Positions 18,263 to 27,076 of a stretch of DNA of 64,000 nt are shown here, piece after piece. The DNA is from Streptomyces sp. Root1304. Lineage in GTDB: Bacteria > Actinomycetota > Actinomycetes > Streptomycetales > Streptomycetaceae. The stretch's first letter is position 1. Every line of letters begins with the position of its first letter. The notes under the pieces are model-generated. The model saw nothing but the letters and a program-made list of their open reading frames with translations. It made no database searches and had not been told where the DNA came from. The stretch lies in assembly GCF_001426405.1 (NCBI RefSeq), contig NZ_LMEP01000026.1:293847-357846 (forward strand). The letters are read 5' to 3'. The position numbers and the translations under genes were made by a program.

Positions 18263-19426
18263 ATGGCTTACCTCGACCACGCCGCGACCACGCCGATGCT
18301 GCCCGAGGCGATCGAGGCGATGACCGCCCACCTCGCCGTCACGGGCAACGCCTCCTCCCTGCACGCCGCCGGACGGCTGGCCCGGCGGACCGTCGAGGAG
18401 GGGCGCGAGACCCTCGCCGCCGCGCTCGGCGCGCGGCCGAGCGAGGTCGTCTTCACCTCCGGCGGCACCGAGGCCGACAACCTCGCCGTGAAGGGCCTCT
18501 ACTGGGCCCGCCGCGACGCCGACCCCCGCCGCACCCGCGTGCTGGCCAGCCCGGTCGAGCACCACGCCGTGCTCGACGCCGTCGACTGGCTCGCCGGCCA
18601 CGAGGGCGCCGAGGTCGAGTACCTGCCGGTGGACCGGCACGGCCGCGTCCACCCCGAGGCCCTGCGCGAGGCCATCGCCCGGGACCCGGAGTCCGTCGCC
18701 CTCGCCACCGTCATGTGGGCGAACAACGAGATCGGCACCGTCATGCCGGTCCGCCGCCTCGCCGACGTCGCCGCCGAGTTCGGCGTCCCGCTGCACGCCG
18801 ACGCCGTCCAGGCCGTCGGCCAGCTGGACGTCGACTTCGCCGCCTCCGGCCTCGCCGCGATGACCGTGTCCGGCCACAAGATCGGCGGCCCCTACGGCAT
18901 CGGCGCCCTCCTCCTGGGCCGCGAGCACACCCCCGTCCCCGTGCTGCACGGCGGCGGCCAGGAGCGGCACGTGCGCTCCGGCACCCTCGACGTCCCGGCC
19001 GTCGCCGCCTTCGCCGTCGCAGCCCGGCTCGCCACCGAGGGCCGCGAGGCGTTCGCCCGCGAGGTCGGCGCACTCCGCGACGAGCTGGTCACCGCCGTCC
19101 GTACGGTCGTCCCCGACGCGATCCTCGGCGGCGACCCGGCCGACCGGCTCCCGGCCAACGCCCACTTCACCTTCCCCGGCTGCGAGGGCGACTCCCTGCT
19201 CCTGCTGCTCGACGCGGCCGGCATCGCCTGCTCCACCGGCTCCGCCTGCACCGCGGGCATCGCCCAGCCCAGCCACGTCCTGCTGGCCACCGGCACCGAT
19301 CCGGACCTGGCCCGGGGCACCCTGCGCTTCTCGCTCGGCCACACCTCCACGAAGGAGGACGTGGCGGCGGTCGCGGACGCGATCGGCCCGGCCGTGGAAC
19401 GCGCGAGGACCGCGGGCCTGACCTGA
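18263..19426 (+). CDS. Cysteine desulfurase (IscS/NifS type)
   Basis: PLP enzyme removing sulfur from L-cysteine to form a protein persulfide plus alanine. 387 residues. The PLP lysine is in MTVSGHKIGGPYGIGALL, the N-terminal YLDHAATTPMLPEA is typical, and the active-site cysteine lies in CSTGSACTAGIAQPSH. The nearby gene mnmA (0.8 kb on, same strand) needs sulfur from such an enzyme for tRNA 2-thiouridine, so supplying MnmA is a likely job; Fe-S cluster supply is also possible. The amidase gene lies between them on the other strand. Confidence 0.94.
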   Translation: MAYLDHAATTPMLPEAIEAMTAHLAVTGNASSLHAAGRLARRTVEEGRETLAAALGARPSEVVFTSGGTEADNLAVKGLYWARRDADPRRTRVLASPVEHHAVLDAVDWLAGHEGAEVEYLPVDRHGRVHPEALREAIARDPESVALATVMWANNEIGTVMPVRRLADVAAEFGVPLHADAVQAVGQLDVDFAASGLAAMTVSGHKIGGPYGIGALLLGREHTPVPVLHGGGQERHVRSGTLDVPAVAAFAVAARLATEGREAFAREVGALRDELVTAVRTVVPDAILGGDPADRLPANAHFTFPGCEGDSLLLLLDAAGIACSTGSACTAGIAQPSHVLLATGTDPDLARGTLRFSLGHTSTKEDVAAVADAIGPAVERARTAGLT

Positions 19427-19451
19427 GACGAGGGACGCGCCACCCGCGCGA

Positions 19452-19497
19452 GGGGCGCGGGGGCCTCACGTACGGCCCCGGACCCCGCCCCCGCCCC
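19452..19497. terminator. GC-rich inverted repeat between convergent genes
   Basis: GGGGC and GGGGGC near 19452-19464 can pair with GCCCCCGCCCC near 19487-19497 with a small bulge. It lies between the cysteine desulfurase stop and the amidase stop. Imperfect, so only moderately supported. Confidence 0.5.
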
Positions 19498-20157
19498 TCA
19501 CGCCGGAGTCTTCGACGCCCCGCGCACCAGCCTCAGATAGCGGTCCCAGTCCCAGTGCGGCCCCGGGTCGGTGTGATCCGTCCCCTCGACCTCCACATGG
19601 CCGATGATGTGCTCCCGGTCGACGGGTATCCCGTACCGCGCGCATATGTCGGCCGTCAGCCGCGCCGAGCCCGCGTACATCGCCGCCGTGAAGTCCTGCG
19701 GACGGTCGACGAAGCCCTCGTGCTCGATGCCGATGCTCCGCTCGTTCATGTCGCGGTTCCCGGCGTGGAACGCGACGTCGAGCTCCCTGATCATCTGCGC
19801 CACGTGTCCGTCCTTCCGGACGACGTAGTGCGCCGCCGCCCCGTGCCCGGGGTCCTTGAAGACCCGCAGCGCGCTCGCGTAGCTGCCCTGGACGACATGG
19901 ATCACGACCCGGTCGATCGTGTAGTCGTCCGGCCGGTCGGCCCGCCGCCAGTTCGCCCGCGCCGCCGAGGTCCACTCGGCGCCCTTGTGGTCGAGCTCGC
20001 CCTCGACCCGCTTCTTCTCCATCCCCGGCAGCCGCCACCACGCGCGCGCCAGCTCCTCACGGGCCAGCGCGGCCGTGCCCAGCACGGCGACCCCGCCGCC
20101 GAGCAGCACCGCGCGCCGCCCCACCCGCCTGTCCCCACCGTTCCCCTTGCTCCCCAT
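19498..20157 (-). CDS. Tat-exported N-acetylmuramoyl-L-alanine amidase (amidase_2/PGRP)
   Basis: 219 residues. The N-terminus RRVGRRAVLLGGGVAVLGTA is a twin-arginine-type signal, so the enzyme should act in the cell wall. The amidase_2 domain spans about residues 75-205, with the zinc-ligand histidines in RVVIHVVQGS and GHVEVEGTDHTDPG and the glutamate of SIGIEHEGFV. It should cut the MurNAc-L-alanine bond of peptidoglycan. ATG 20157 is divergent from mnmA across about 60 bp. Confidence 0.9.
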   Translation of the reverse strand: MGSKGNGGDRRVGRRAVLLGGGVAVLGTAALAREELARAWWRLPGMEKKRVEGELDHKGAEWTSAARANWRRADRPDDYTIDRVVIHVVQGSYASALRVFKDPGHGAAAHYVVRKDGHVAQMIRELDVAFHAGNRDMNERSIGIEHEGFVDRPQDFTAAMYAGSARLTADICARYGIPVDREHIIGHVEVEGTDHTDPGPHWDWDRYLRLVRGASKTPA

Positions 20158-20203
20158 GCCACCGAGAACGCTTACTACCGCGACCGTGGTTCCCGCGGCC
20201 CCG

Positions 20204-20209
20204 TACCCT
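20204..20209 (+). promoter_or_regulatory. -10 box of a leaderless promoter (mnmA)
   Basis: TACCCT nine bases before the mnmA ATG at 20219. The intervening GGTAGGGCT is not a good ribosome site. Confidence 0.5.
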
Positions 20210-20218
20210 GGTAGGGCT

Positions 20219-21382
20219 ATGACTCAGACTCCGCCCCCGCGCCCCCTCGCCCGCCCCCTCCGGGTACTTGCCGCCATGTCCGGCGGAGTGGACTCGGCCG
20301 TCGCCGCAGCCCGTGCCGCCGAAGCCGGCCACGACGTCACCGGCGTGCACCTCGCCCTCTCCGCCAACCCGCAGTCCTTCCGCACGGGCGCGCGTGGCTG
20401 CTGCACGATCGAGGACTCGCGCGACGCGCGCCGGGCGGCCGACGTCATCGGCATCCCGTTCTACGTGTGGGACCTCGCCGAGCGGTTCCGCGAGGACGTC
20501 GTCGACGACTTCGTCGCGGAGTACGAGGCCGGCCGTACGCCCAACCCGTGCCTGCGCTGCAACGAGAAGATCAAGTTCGCGGCGCTCCTCGACAAGGCCC
20601 TCGCCCTCGGCTTCGACGCGGTCTGCACCGGCCACTACGCCACGGTCGTCCTGAACGAGGACGGCACCCGCGAGCTGCACCGGGCCTCCGACATGGCCAA
20701 GGACCAGTCGTACGTGCTCGGCGTGCTCGACGAGAAGCAGCTCGCGCACGCGATGTTCCCGCTGGGCGACACGCTCACCACCAAGGACGAGATCCGGGCG
20801 GAGGCCGAGCGGCGCGGGCTCGCGGTCGCGAAGAAGCCCGACAGCCACGACATCTGCTTCATCGCCGACGGCGACACCCAGGGCTTCCTCGCCTCGCGCC
20901 TGGGCAGGGCGGAGGGCGACATCGTCGACGAGGCGGGCGCGAAGGTCGGCACCCACGAGGGCGCGTACGGCTTCACGATCGGCCAGCGCAAGGGCCTGCG
21001 GATCGGCCACCCGGCCGCGGACGGCAAGCCGCGCTACGTCCTGGACATCTCCCCGGTGAACAACACGGTGACGGTCGGCCCCGTCGAGGCCCTGGACGTC
21101 ACGGCCCTGACGGCGATCAAGCCCCGCTGGTGCGGCACCGCCCCGGCGGGCGAGGGCCGCTACACGGCCCAGCTCCGCGCCCACGGCGGCGAGACCGAGG
21201 TGACGGCCACCCTGGCGGACGGCGCGCTCGCGGTCACCTTCGACGAGCCGGTCCGCGGCGTGGCCCCCGGCCAGGCGATCGTGCTGTACGACGGCACGCG
21301 CGTGGTGGGCTCGGCCACGATCGCGACGACGACCCGCCGCACGACGGCGGCGGAGGCGGAGACGGCGGAAGCGTCGGCGTGA
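20219..21382 (+). CDS. mnmA: tRNA-specific 2-thiouridylase
   Basis: Adds sulfur to uridine 34 of Lys, Glu and Gln tRNAs, using ATP and a sulfur relay from a cysteine desulfurase. 387 residues. The PP-loop is MSGGVDSAVAAARAAEAGHD; conserved motifs include NPCLRCNEKIKFAALLDKA and, for the catalytic cysteines, the first in that NPC segment and the second in KPDSHDICFIADGD. The C-terminal beta-barrel contains GFTIGQRKGLRIG. A short Ala/Glu-rich tail follows. ATG 20219 is chosen; ATG 20276 would remove the first strand. Confidence 0.95.
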   Translation: MTQTPPPRPLARPLRVLAAMSGGVDSAVAAARAAEAGHDVTGVHLALSANPQSFRTGARGCCTIEDSRDARRAADVIGIPFYVWDLAERFREDVVDDFVAEYEAGRTPNPCLRCNEKIKFAALLDKALALGFDAVCTGHYATVVLNEDGTRELHRASDMAKDQSYVLGVLDEKQLAHAMFPLGDTLTTKDEIRAEAERRGLAVAKKPDSHDICFIADGDTQGFLASRLGRAEGDIVDEAGAKVGTHEGAYGFTIGQRKGLRIGHPAADGKPRYVLDISPVNNTVTVGPVEALDVTALTAIKPRWCGTAPAGEGRYTAQLRAHGGETEVTATLADGALAVTFDEPVRGVAPGQAIVLYDGTRVVGSATIATTTRRTTAAEAETAEASA

Positions 21383-21434
21383 CCCGCCCCACCGGGCGAC
21401 GGCCGTAGGGGGAAGGACGACGGGCGGGGGCCCG

Positions 21435-22256
21435 TCACTGCCCGACCCCCACCCCCACCGTCTCCCGGTCCTCGGTCAGGAACTCCTCCAGGACCGGGGC
21501 CAGCACATGGGGGGCCACCTCGTGCGTCTGGCCCGTCAGGGTGCGGTGCCGGGCCCGGGGGAGTGCCTCCGTCAGCGCCCGGGCCGCGGCGCGGGTCCCC
21601 GCCGGGCTCGCGCCCCCGTCGACCACCAGCACGCGCGCGTGGACCCGGCCGAGGCCCCGCTCCGCCGCCGTGCCGGCGCCGAGGACCGCGAGGTCGTACG
21701 CGAGGGTGTGCCCCAGCTCCGCGACACCGGGCCGCGGCTCCGCCGGCACCACCGGGTCCGCGAGGAACAGCTCGACCGCGGCCGCCCGCCGCCCTTCGGC
21801 CGGCAGCGCGGCCACCTGCCGCCACCGCGCCGCGGCCTCCGCCGAGCAGGACGGCTCGTAGACCGAGACAGGTCCCGTCGAAAGGCCGGCGGCGACAGCG
21901 GCCAACACGAGCGCACCGCCCGTGCCGGCCCCGTGCAGAGCCGTACCGGAACCGGTCCTCCCGACCACGGCGGCCAGGTCCTCGATCTCCCGCTCCACCG
22001 CGTACGGCCCGGTGTCGCCGCTCCCGCCGCGCCCCCTCCGGTCGTACGCCACGACCGAGAACCGCCGGGCCAGCAGCCCGGCGAGCGCCCGCTCGCCCGC
22101 GGCCGTGCCCAGCGCGCCGCTCACCAGGACGACCGCCGGCCCGTCCCCGTACCTCTCGTACGCGATCCTCGTCCCGTCGCGCGACGTGACCCGTCCCCGT
22201 AACCCGCTCGGCGTGGTGCTCACCTCATCCATGGCAGGTGAGACCGGAGCCGTCAC
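21435..22256 (-). CDS. Alpha/beta hydrolase-fold protein with missing nucleophile
   Basis: 273 residues with the alpha/beta hydrolase fold: strand AVVLVSGALGTAAGERAL, then VVAYDRRGRGGSGDTGPYAV, typical of the family. Where active members have a nucleophile elbow of the type GHSSGG, this protein has ALHGAGTGGALVLA, so the catalytic serine position appears to be glycine. The C-terminal histidine region QTHEVAPHVLAPVLEEF is retained. It may be a non-catalytic binding protein, or threonine at the neighbouring position may serve. GTG 22256 or ATG 22232 may be the start. Convergent with mnmA. Confidence 0.78.
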   Translation of the reverse strand: MTAPVSPAMDEVSTTPSGLRGRVTSRDGTRIAYERYGDGPAVVLVSGALGTAAGERALAGLLARRFSVVAYDRRGRGGSGDTGPYAVEREIEDLAAVVGRTGSGTALHGAGTGGALVLAAVAAGLSTGPVSVYEPSCSAEAAARWRQVAALPAEGRRAAAVELFLADPVVPAEPRPGVAELGHTLAYDLAVLGAGTAAERGLGRVHARVLVVDGGASPAGTRAAARALTEALPRARHRTLTGQTHEVAPHVLAPVLEEFLTEDRETVGVGVGQ

Positions 22257-22327
22257 CGGAACTCATCGCCACGGACCGGGATTTCCCGAAAAAACTTCGG
22301 ACGTGAGGAAAGCCGCTGGTCAGGCCC

Positions 22328-22333
22328 TACGGT
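22328..22333 (+). promoter_or_regulatory. -10 box of a leaderless promoter (LOG-family gene)
   Basis: TACGGT six bases before ATG 22340, with no room for a ribosome site other than GGGGG. Matches the spacing seen at several other genes in the window. Confidence 0.5.
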
Positions 22334-22339
22334 GGGGGC

Positions 22340-22879
22340 ATGAACATCTGTGTCTTCCTCTCCGCGGCCGACCTCGACGAGCGCTACACGGCCCCCGCCC
22401 GCGAGTTCGCCCGCCTCCTCGGCAAGGCCGGTCACACCCTGGTCTGGGGCGGCTCCGACACCGGCCTGATGAAGGTCGTCGCCGACGGCGTCGAGGAGGC
22501 CGGCGGCCGGCTCGTCGGCGTCTCCGTCGACTTCCTCGCCCACAAGGCCCGCCCGAACGCCGACCAGATGGTCGTCGCCAAGGACCTCGCCGAGCGCAAG
22601 GCCCTCCTCCTCGCCAAGTCCGACGCGATCGTGGTCATGGTCGGCGGCACCGGCACCCTCGACGAGGCCACCGAGATCCTGGAGCTGAAGAAGCACGGCA
22701 AGCACACCAAGCCGGTGGTCCTGCTCAACACGGCGGGCTTCTACGACGGCCTGAAGGCCCAGTTCCGCCGCATGGATGAGGAGGGCTTCCTCCCGCTCCC
22801 CCTCGCCGACCTCGCCACCTTCACCGACGACGCCCCGACGGCCCTCGCGTACCTGGAGGCGAGCATCGCCTCCCGCTGA
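22340..22879 (+). CDS. LOG-family protein (TIGR00730, Rossmann fold)
   Basis: 179 residues of the lysine-decarboxylase-like/LOG family, whose characterised members hydrolyse cytokinin riboside 5'-monophosphate or similar nucleotides. The conserved arginine region is AKDLAERKALLLAKSD and the phosphate-binding motif is VGGTGTLDEATEI, in which the first proline of the usual PGGxGTxxE is valine. The small-domain start LVWGGSDTGLMKVVADGVEE is typical. True substrate unknown. The SDR gene follows closely on the same strand. Confidence 0.85.
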   Translation: MNICVFLSAADLDERYTAPAREFARLLGKAGHTLVWGGSDTGLMKVVADGVEEAGGRLVGVSVDFLAHKARPNADQMVVAKDLAERKALLLAKSDAIVVMVGGTGTLDEATEILELKKHGKHTKPVVLLNTAGFYDGLKAQFRRMDEEGFLPLPLADLATFTDDAPTALAYLEASIASR

Positions 22880-22895
22880 TGCGAGCATGGTGACC

Positions 22896-23591
22896 ATGGC
22901 TACACATGTGATCACCGGAGCCGGTTCCGGCATCGGCGCGGCCGTCGCGCGCCGCCTCCACGCGCGCGGGGACGAGCTCGTGCTGCACGCGCGCGACGCG
23001 GGCCGCGCCAAGGAGCTCGCCGGGCTGTTCCCCGGGTCCCGGACGCTCGTCGGGGACCTCGCCGATCCCGACCGGCTCTCCTGGGCGTTCTCGCACCAGA
23101 GCATGCCCGAGCGGGTCGACAGCCTGCTGCACATCGCGGGCGTCGTCGACCTCGGCCCGGTCGGCGACCTCACCCCGAAGACCTGGCACCACCAGCTCAA
23201 CGTCAACCTCGTCGCACCCGCCGAGCTGACCCGCCACCTGCTGCCCCAACTGCGCGTCTCCCAGGGGCACGTCGTCTTCGTGAACTCCGGCGCCGGGCTC
23301 GGCGCGCACGCCGAGTGGGGCGCGTACGCCGCCTCCAAGCACGGCCTCAAGGCCCTCGCGGACGCCCTGCGCCACGAGGAGCACGCGAACGGCGTGCGGG
23401 TGACCTCGGTCTACCCGGGCCGCACCGCGAGCCCCATGCAGGCGAAGGTCCACCAGCAGGAGGGCAAGGAGTACGACGCGTCGCGGTGGATCGACCCCGA
23501 GTCGGTCGCCACCGCGATCCTCACCGCGATCGACCTCCCGCGCGACGCGGAGATCAACGACCTCACCGTTCGCCCGGGACACCGGCCGTGA
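22896..23591 (+). CDS. Short-chain dehydrogenase/reductase (SDR)
   Basis: 231-residue classical SDR. NAD(P)-binding TGAGSGIGAAVARRL is at the N-terminus, catalytic serine in VVFVNSGAG, and the YxxxK pair in WGAYAASKHGLKALADAL. A PG motif follows (VYPGRTASPM). ATG 22896 is chosen because GGTGA lies just upstream; ATG 22887 is also in frame. It overlaps the MetE-like gene by GTGA. Substrate not evident. Confidence 0.88.
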   Translation: MATHVITGAGSGIGAAVARRLHARGDELVLHARDAGRAKELAGLFPGSRTLVGDLADPDRLSWAFSHQSMPERVDSLLHIAGVVDLGPVGDLTPKTWHHQLNVNLVAPAELTRHLLPQLRVSQGHVVFVNSGAGLGAHAEWGAYAASKHGLKALADALRHEEHANGVRVTSVYPGRTASPMQAKVHQQEGKEYDASRWIDPESVATAILTAIDLPRDAEINDLTVRPGHRP

Positions 23592-24604
23592 GCGACACGA
23601 AGGCCGAGGACGACCGCGTGGCGTTCGGCCCCGCCACCGGCGTCGGATCCCTGCCCGGCGGCGACGCCCGCGAGGCCGCGAAGACCGTCACCGGGTCCTT
23701 CGAGGACTTCCCCTTCCTCGCCGAACTGCCCGCCCGCGGCCCCGGCGCCGACATGATCGGCCGGACCATCGGCCTGCTCGTCGACCTCTACGCGCACGTG
23801 GAGCCGAGCGGCTGGCGGATCAGCGACCGGCCGGGACGCGACACCAAGCGGGCCCGCTCCTGGATGGGCGAGGACCTGGACGCCCTGGAGGAGTTCACCC
23901 AGGGCTACGAAGGTCCCCTCAAGGTCCAGGCGGTGGGCCCCTGGACGCTCGCCGCCGCCCTGGAACTGCGCGGCGGCGAGGCGGCCCTCGGGGACGCCGG
24001 CGCCTGCCGCGACCTCGTCGGCTCGCTCGCCGAGGGGCTCCGCACCCACCTCGCGGAGCTGCGCAAGCGCATCCCCGGCGCGAGGCCCGTGCTCCAGCTC
24101 GACGAGCCCTCGCTCACCGCCGTGCTGCGCGGCCACGTCCGTACCGCCAGCGGCTACCGCACCCACCGGGCCGTGGACCGGCAGGTCGTGGAGAGCGCCC
24201 TGCGCGAGGTGATCGCGGTCCACGACGGGCCCGTGGTCGTCCACTCCTGCGCCCCCGACGTGCCCTTCGCGCTGCTGCGGCGGGCCGGAGCCGCCGGGGT
24301 CTCGTTCGACTTCGGCCTCCTCACCGAACGTGACGAGGAGTCGATCGGCGAGGCCGTGGAGGCCGGCACCCGGCTGTTCGCCGGTGTGGTGCCGTCCACC
24401 GACACGGCATTGTCCGACCCGGGCGGTAGCGTCATGGGTGTCAGGACGCTGTGGCGCAGGCTGGGGCTGAATCCGGGGACTCTCGCGGAGTCCGTGGTCG
24501 TCACCCCCGCGTGCGGACTGGCGGGCGCTTCGCCCGCCTACGCCCGCGCGGCGCTCGCCCACTGCGTCCGGGCGGCGAGATCGCTCGCGGACAACCCAGA
24601 GTGA
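23588..24604 (+). CDS. MetE-like cobalamin-independent methionine synthase family protein (short form)
   Basis: 338 residues, matching only the C-terminal catalytic barrel of MetE rather than the full protein of about 750. Zinc-site features are present: VVVHSCAPDVP supplies His and Cys, and the last cysteine is in VVTPACGLAGASPAYA. FGPATGVGSLPGGD opens the protein as in archaeal and actinobacterial short MetE homologues. It may use a methyl donor other than methyl-THF-triglutamate, or a corrinoid protein; this is unproven. Its GTG start overlaps the SDR stop, and ligA follows directly. Confidence 0.82.
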   Translation: MSDTKAEDDRVAFGPATGVGSLPGGDAREAAKTVTGSFEDFPFLAELPARGPGADMIGRTIGLLVDLYAHVEPSGWRISDRPGRDTKRARSWMGEDLDALEEFTQGYEGPLKVQAVGPWTLAAALELRGGEAALGDAGACRDLVGSLAEGLRTHLAELRKRIPGARPVLQLDEPSLTAVLRGHVRTASGYRTHRAVDRQVVESALREVIAVHDGPVVVHSCAPDVPFALLRRAGAAGVSFDFGLLTERDEESIGEAVEAGTRLFAGVVPSTDTALSDPGGSVMGVRTLWRRLGLNPGTLAESVVVTPACGLAGASPAYARAALAHCVRAARSLADNPE

Positions 24605-24636
24605 CCGGGTTTCGAGGCACGGGAGGACGGACGAAG

Positions 24637-26817
24637 GTGGCAGTCGAACAGGGGGCCCTGCCCGCCGAGGCACGGGAGAAGCACGCCGAGCTGGCCGAGC
24701 AGGTCGAGGAGCACCGCTTCCGGTACTACGGGAAGAACCAGCCGGTCATCAGCGACGGCGAGTTCGACCTCCTCATGCGCGCCCTGGAGGCGCTGGAGGA
24801 GGAGTACCCGGAGCTGCGCTCGCCGGACTCGCCGACGCAGAAGGTCGCGGGCGACTACGAGACCAGCCTGACCAAGGTCGACCACCGCGAGCGCATGTAC
24901 TCGCTGGACAACGCCTTCGACGACGCCGAGCTGTCGGCCTGGGCCGAGCGCGTGGCCAAGGACGTCGGCACGTCCGACTACCACTTCCTGTGCGAGCTGA
25001 AGGTCGACGGCCTCGCGATCAACCTGACCTACGAGAAGGGGCGGCTCACCCGGGCCGCCACCCGGGGCACCGGGGTCACCGGCGAGGACATCACCCCCAA
25101 CGCCCGGACCATCCACGGCATCCCGGACCGGCTGTCCGGCGACCGGGTGCCGGACCTCGTGGAGATCCGCGGCGAGGTCTACTTCCCGATGGAGGCCTTC
25201 GCCGACCTCAACGCCCGCCGCGTGGCGGCCGGCGAGCAGCCCTACGCCAACCCGCGGAACTCCGCCTCCGGTTCGCTGCGGCAGAAGGACCCCAAGGTCA
25301 CGGCCACGCTCCCGCTCCGGATGGTCGTCCACGGCATCGGCGCCCGTGAGGGCTTCGACATCGACTGCCTCTCCCACGCCTACGAGCTGCTCCGCGAGTG
25401 GGGCCTGCCCACCGCCCGGCACAACCGGGTGGTCGACTCGCTCGACGGCGTACGGGAGTTCATCGCGTACTTCGGGGAGAACCGCCACTCCGTCGAGCAC
25501 GAGATCGACGGCGTCGTCGTGAAGCTCGACGAGATCCCCCTCCAGGGCCGGCTGGGCTCCACCGCGCGCGCCCCGCGCTGGGCCATCGCCTGGAAGTACG
25601 CGCCGGAGGAGGTCAACACCAAGCTGATCGACATCAAGGTCGGTGTCGGCCGCACCGGGCGCGTCACGCCGTACGCGCAGGTGGAGCCGGTCACGGTCGC
25701 CGGTTCCGAGGTCGAGTTCGCCACCCTCCACAACCAGGAGGTGGTCAAGGCCAAGGGCGTGCTGATCGGCGACACGGTCGTGCTGCGCAAGGCCGGTGAC
25801 GTGATCCCCGAGATCCTCGGGCCGGTCGCCGACCTGCGGGACGGCACCGAGCGGGAGTTCGTGATGCCCGCCGAGTGCCCGGAGTGCGGGACGCCGCTGA
25901 AGGCGATGAAGGAGGGCGACATCGACCTCCGCTGCCCGAACGCCCGGACCTGCCCGGCCCAGCTGCGCGAGCGGCTCTTCTTCCTGGCGGGCCGCCAGTG
26001 CCTGGACATCGAGAACTTCGGCGCGGTCGCCGCCGCCGCGCTGACCCGCCCGCTGGAGCCCGCCGTCCCGCCGCTGGTGGACGAGGGCGGCCTCTTCGAC
26101 CTGACCATCGAGCAGCTGCTGCCGATCAAGGCGTACGTCCTCGACCCGGACAGCGGGCTGCCCCGCCGGGACCCGAAGACCGGCGAGGAGAAGATCGTCA
26201 CGGTCTTCGCCAACCAGAAGGGCGAGCCGAAGAAGAACGCCCTGGCCATGCTGGAGAACATCGCGGCGGCGAAGACCCGCCCGCTGGCCCGCTTCATCAA
26301 CGGGCTCTCCATCCGGCACGTCGGACCGGTCGCGGCCGAGGCGCTGGCCCGTGAGTTCCGCTCCCTGGACCGGATCGAGCAGGCGAGCGAGGAGGAGCTG
26401 GCGGCCGTCGACGGCGTCGGCGGGATCATCGCGGCCGCGGTGAAGCAGTGGTTCTCCGAGGAGTGGCACCGCGAGATCGTGCGCAAGTGGCGTGCGGCCG
26501 GGGTCGCCCTGGAGGACGAGGGCGCCGGGGAGGACGTCGGACCCCGTCCGCTGGAAGGGCTCACGGTCGTGGTGACCGGCACCCTGGAGCGGTTCACCAG
26601 GGATGGCGCAAAAGAGTCCCTCCAGAGCCTCGGAGCGAAGGTGACCGGTTCCGTTTCGAAGAAGACCGCCTTCGTGGTCGTCGGTGAGAACCCCGGTTCG
26701 AAGTACGACAAGGCGATGCAGCTGAAGGTTCCGGTTCTGAACGAGGACGGCTTCACGATCCTGCTCGAACAAGGGCCCGAGGCCGCTCGGGAGGCCGCGG
26801 TGCCCGTCGCCGAGTAG
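24637..26817 (+). CDS. ligA: NAD-dependent DNA ligase
   Basis: Seals nicks in DNA in replication and repair. 726 residues: Ia domain with HRFRYYGKNQPVISDGEFD, adenylation domain with catalytic lysine in CELKVDGLAINLTYEKG, OB fold, four-cysteine zinc finger (CPECGTPLKA to CPNARTCPAQL), helix-hairpin-helix domain and C-terminal BRCT domain (LEGLTVVVTGTLERFTRDGA). GTG 24637 follows GGGAGG; a GTG at 24601 overlapping the previous stop is also in frame. Essential gene in most bacteria. Confidence 0.97.
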   Translation: MAVEQGALPAEAREKHAELAEQVEEHRFRYYGKNQPVISDGEFDLLMRALEALEEEYPELRSPDSPTQKVAGDYETSLTKVDHRERMYSLDNAFDDAELSAWAERVAKDVGTSDYHFLCELKVDGLAINLTYEKGRLTRAATRGTGVTGEDITPNARTIHGIPDRLSGDRVPDLVEIRGEVYFPMEAFADLNARRVAAGEQPYANPRNSASGSLRQKDPKVTATLPLRMVVHGIGAREGFDIDCLSHAYELLREWGLPTARHNRVVDSLDGVREFIAYFGENRHSVEHEIDGVVVKLDEIPLQGRLGSTARAPRWAIAWKYAPEEVNTKLIDIKVGVGRTGRVTPYAQVEPVTVAGSEVEFATLHNQEVVKAKGVLIGDTVVLRKAGDVIPEILGPVADLRDGTEREFVMPAECPECGTPLKAMKEGDIDLRCPNARTCPAQLRERLFFLAGRQCLDIENFGAVAAAALTRPLEPAVPPLVDEGGLFDLTIEQLLPIKAYVLDPDSGLPRRDPKTGEEKIVTVFANQKGEPKKNALAMLENIAAAKTRPLARFINGLSIRHVGPVAAEALAREFRSLDRIEQASEEELAAVDGVGGIIAAAVKQWFSEEWHREIVRKWRAAGVALEDEGAGEDVGPRPLEGLTVVVTGTLERFTRDGAKESLQSLGAKVTGSVSKKTAFVVVGENPGSKYDKAMQLKVPVLNEDGFTILLEQGPEAAREAAVPVAE

Positions 26818-26943
26818 GGCTCGGCACCCCCGCCCCGACCGTCGCCACGGTCACCCGTTCGGCGCATACCAGATCGTTACGGGTGGCCGGGTCGCATTCG
26901 GGCAAGAGAGGGAGAGCGCTGCCCGTCGGGGCCCTCGGCGGCC

Positions 26944-26949
26944 TAGTGT
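26944..26949 (+). promoter_or_regulatory. Probable -10 box upstream of rmdB
   Basis: TAGTGT, which would start transcription near 26957. An in-frame GTG at 26957 would make the message leaderless, but codon bias there is weak and ATG 27077 has a ribosome site, so a leader of about 120 nt is more likely. Confidence 0.4.
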
Positions 26950-27076
26950 GGTGACCGTGCGTCCCGCACGACCGCGTGAGGGCTCTGCTCCGCCGACGGA
27001 CGGCCGGACGACGGACGGCCGCCTCGTCGCGGCCCATCGCACGCCGACGGCACCGCCGCCTGTGAGAGGGACGGGA

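Noticed and set aside
23500..23650. Cobalamin riboswitch before the MetE-like gene
   Set aside because: The gene overlaps the SDR gene, leaving no leader, and no B12-box was seen.
26957..27076. Leaderless start of rmdB at GTG 26957
   Set aside because: The 40 codons before ATG 27077 have clearly weaker G/C third-position bias and ATG 27077 has a ribosome site, so a 120-nt leader is preferred.
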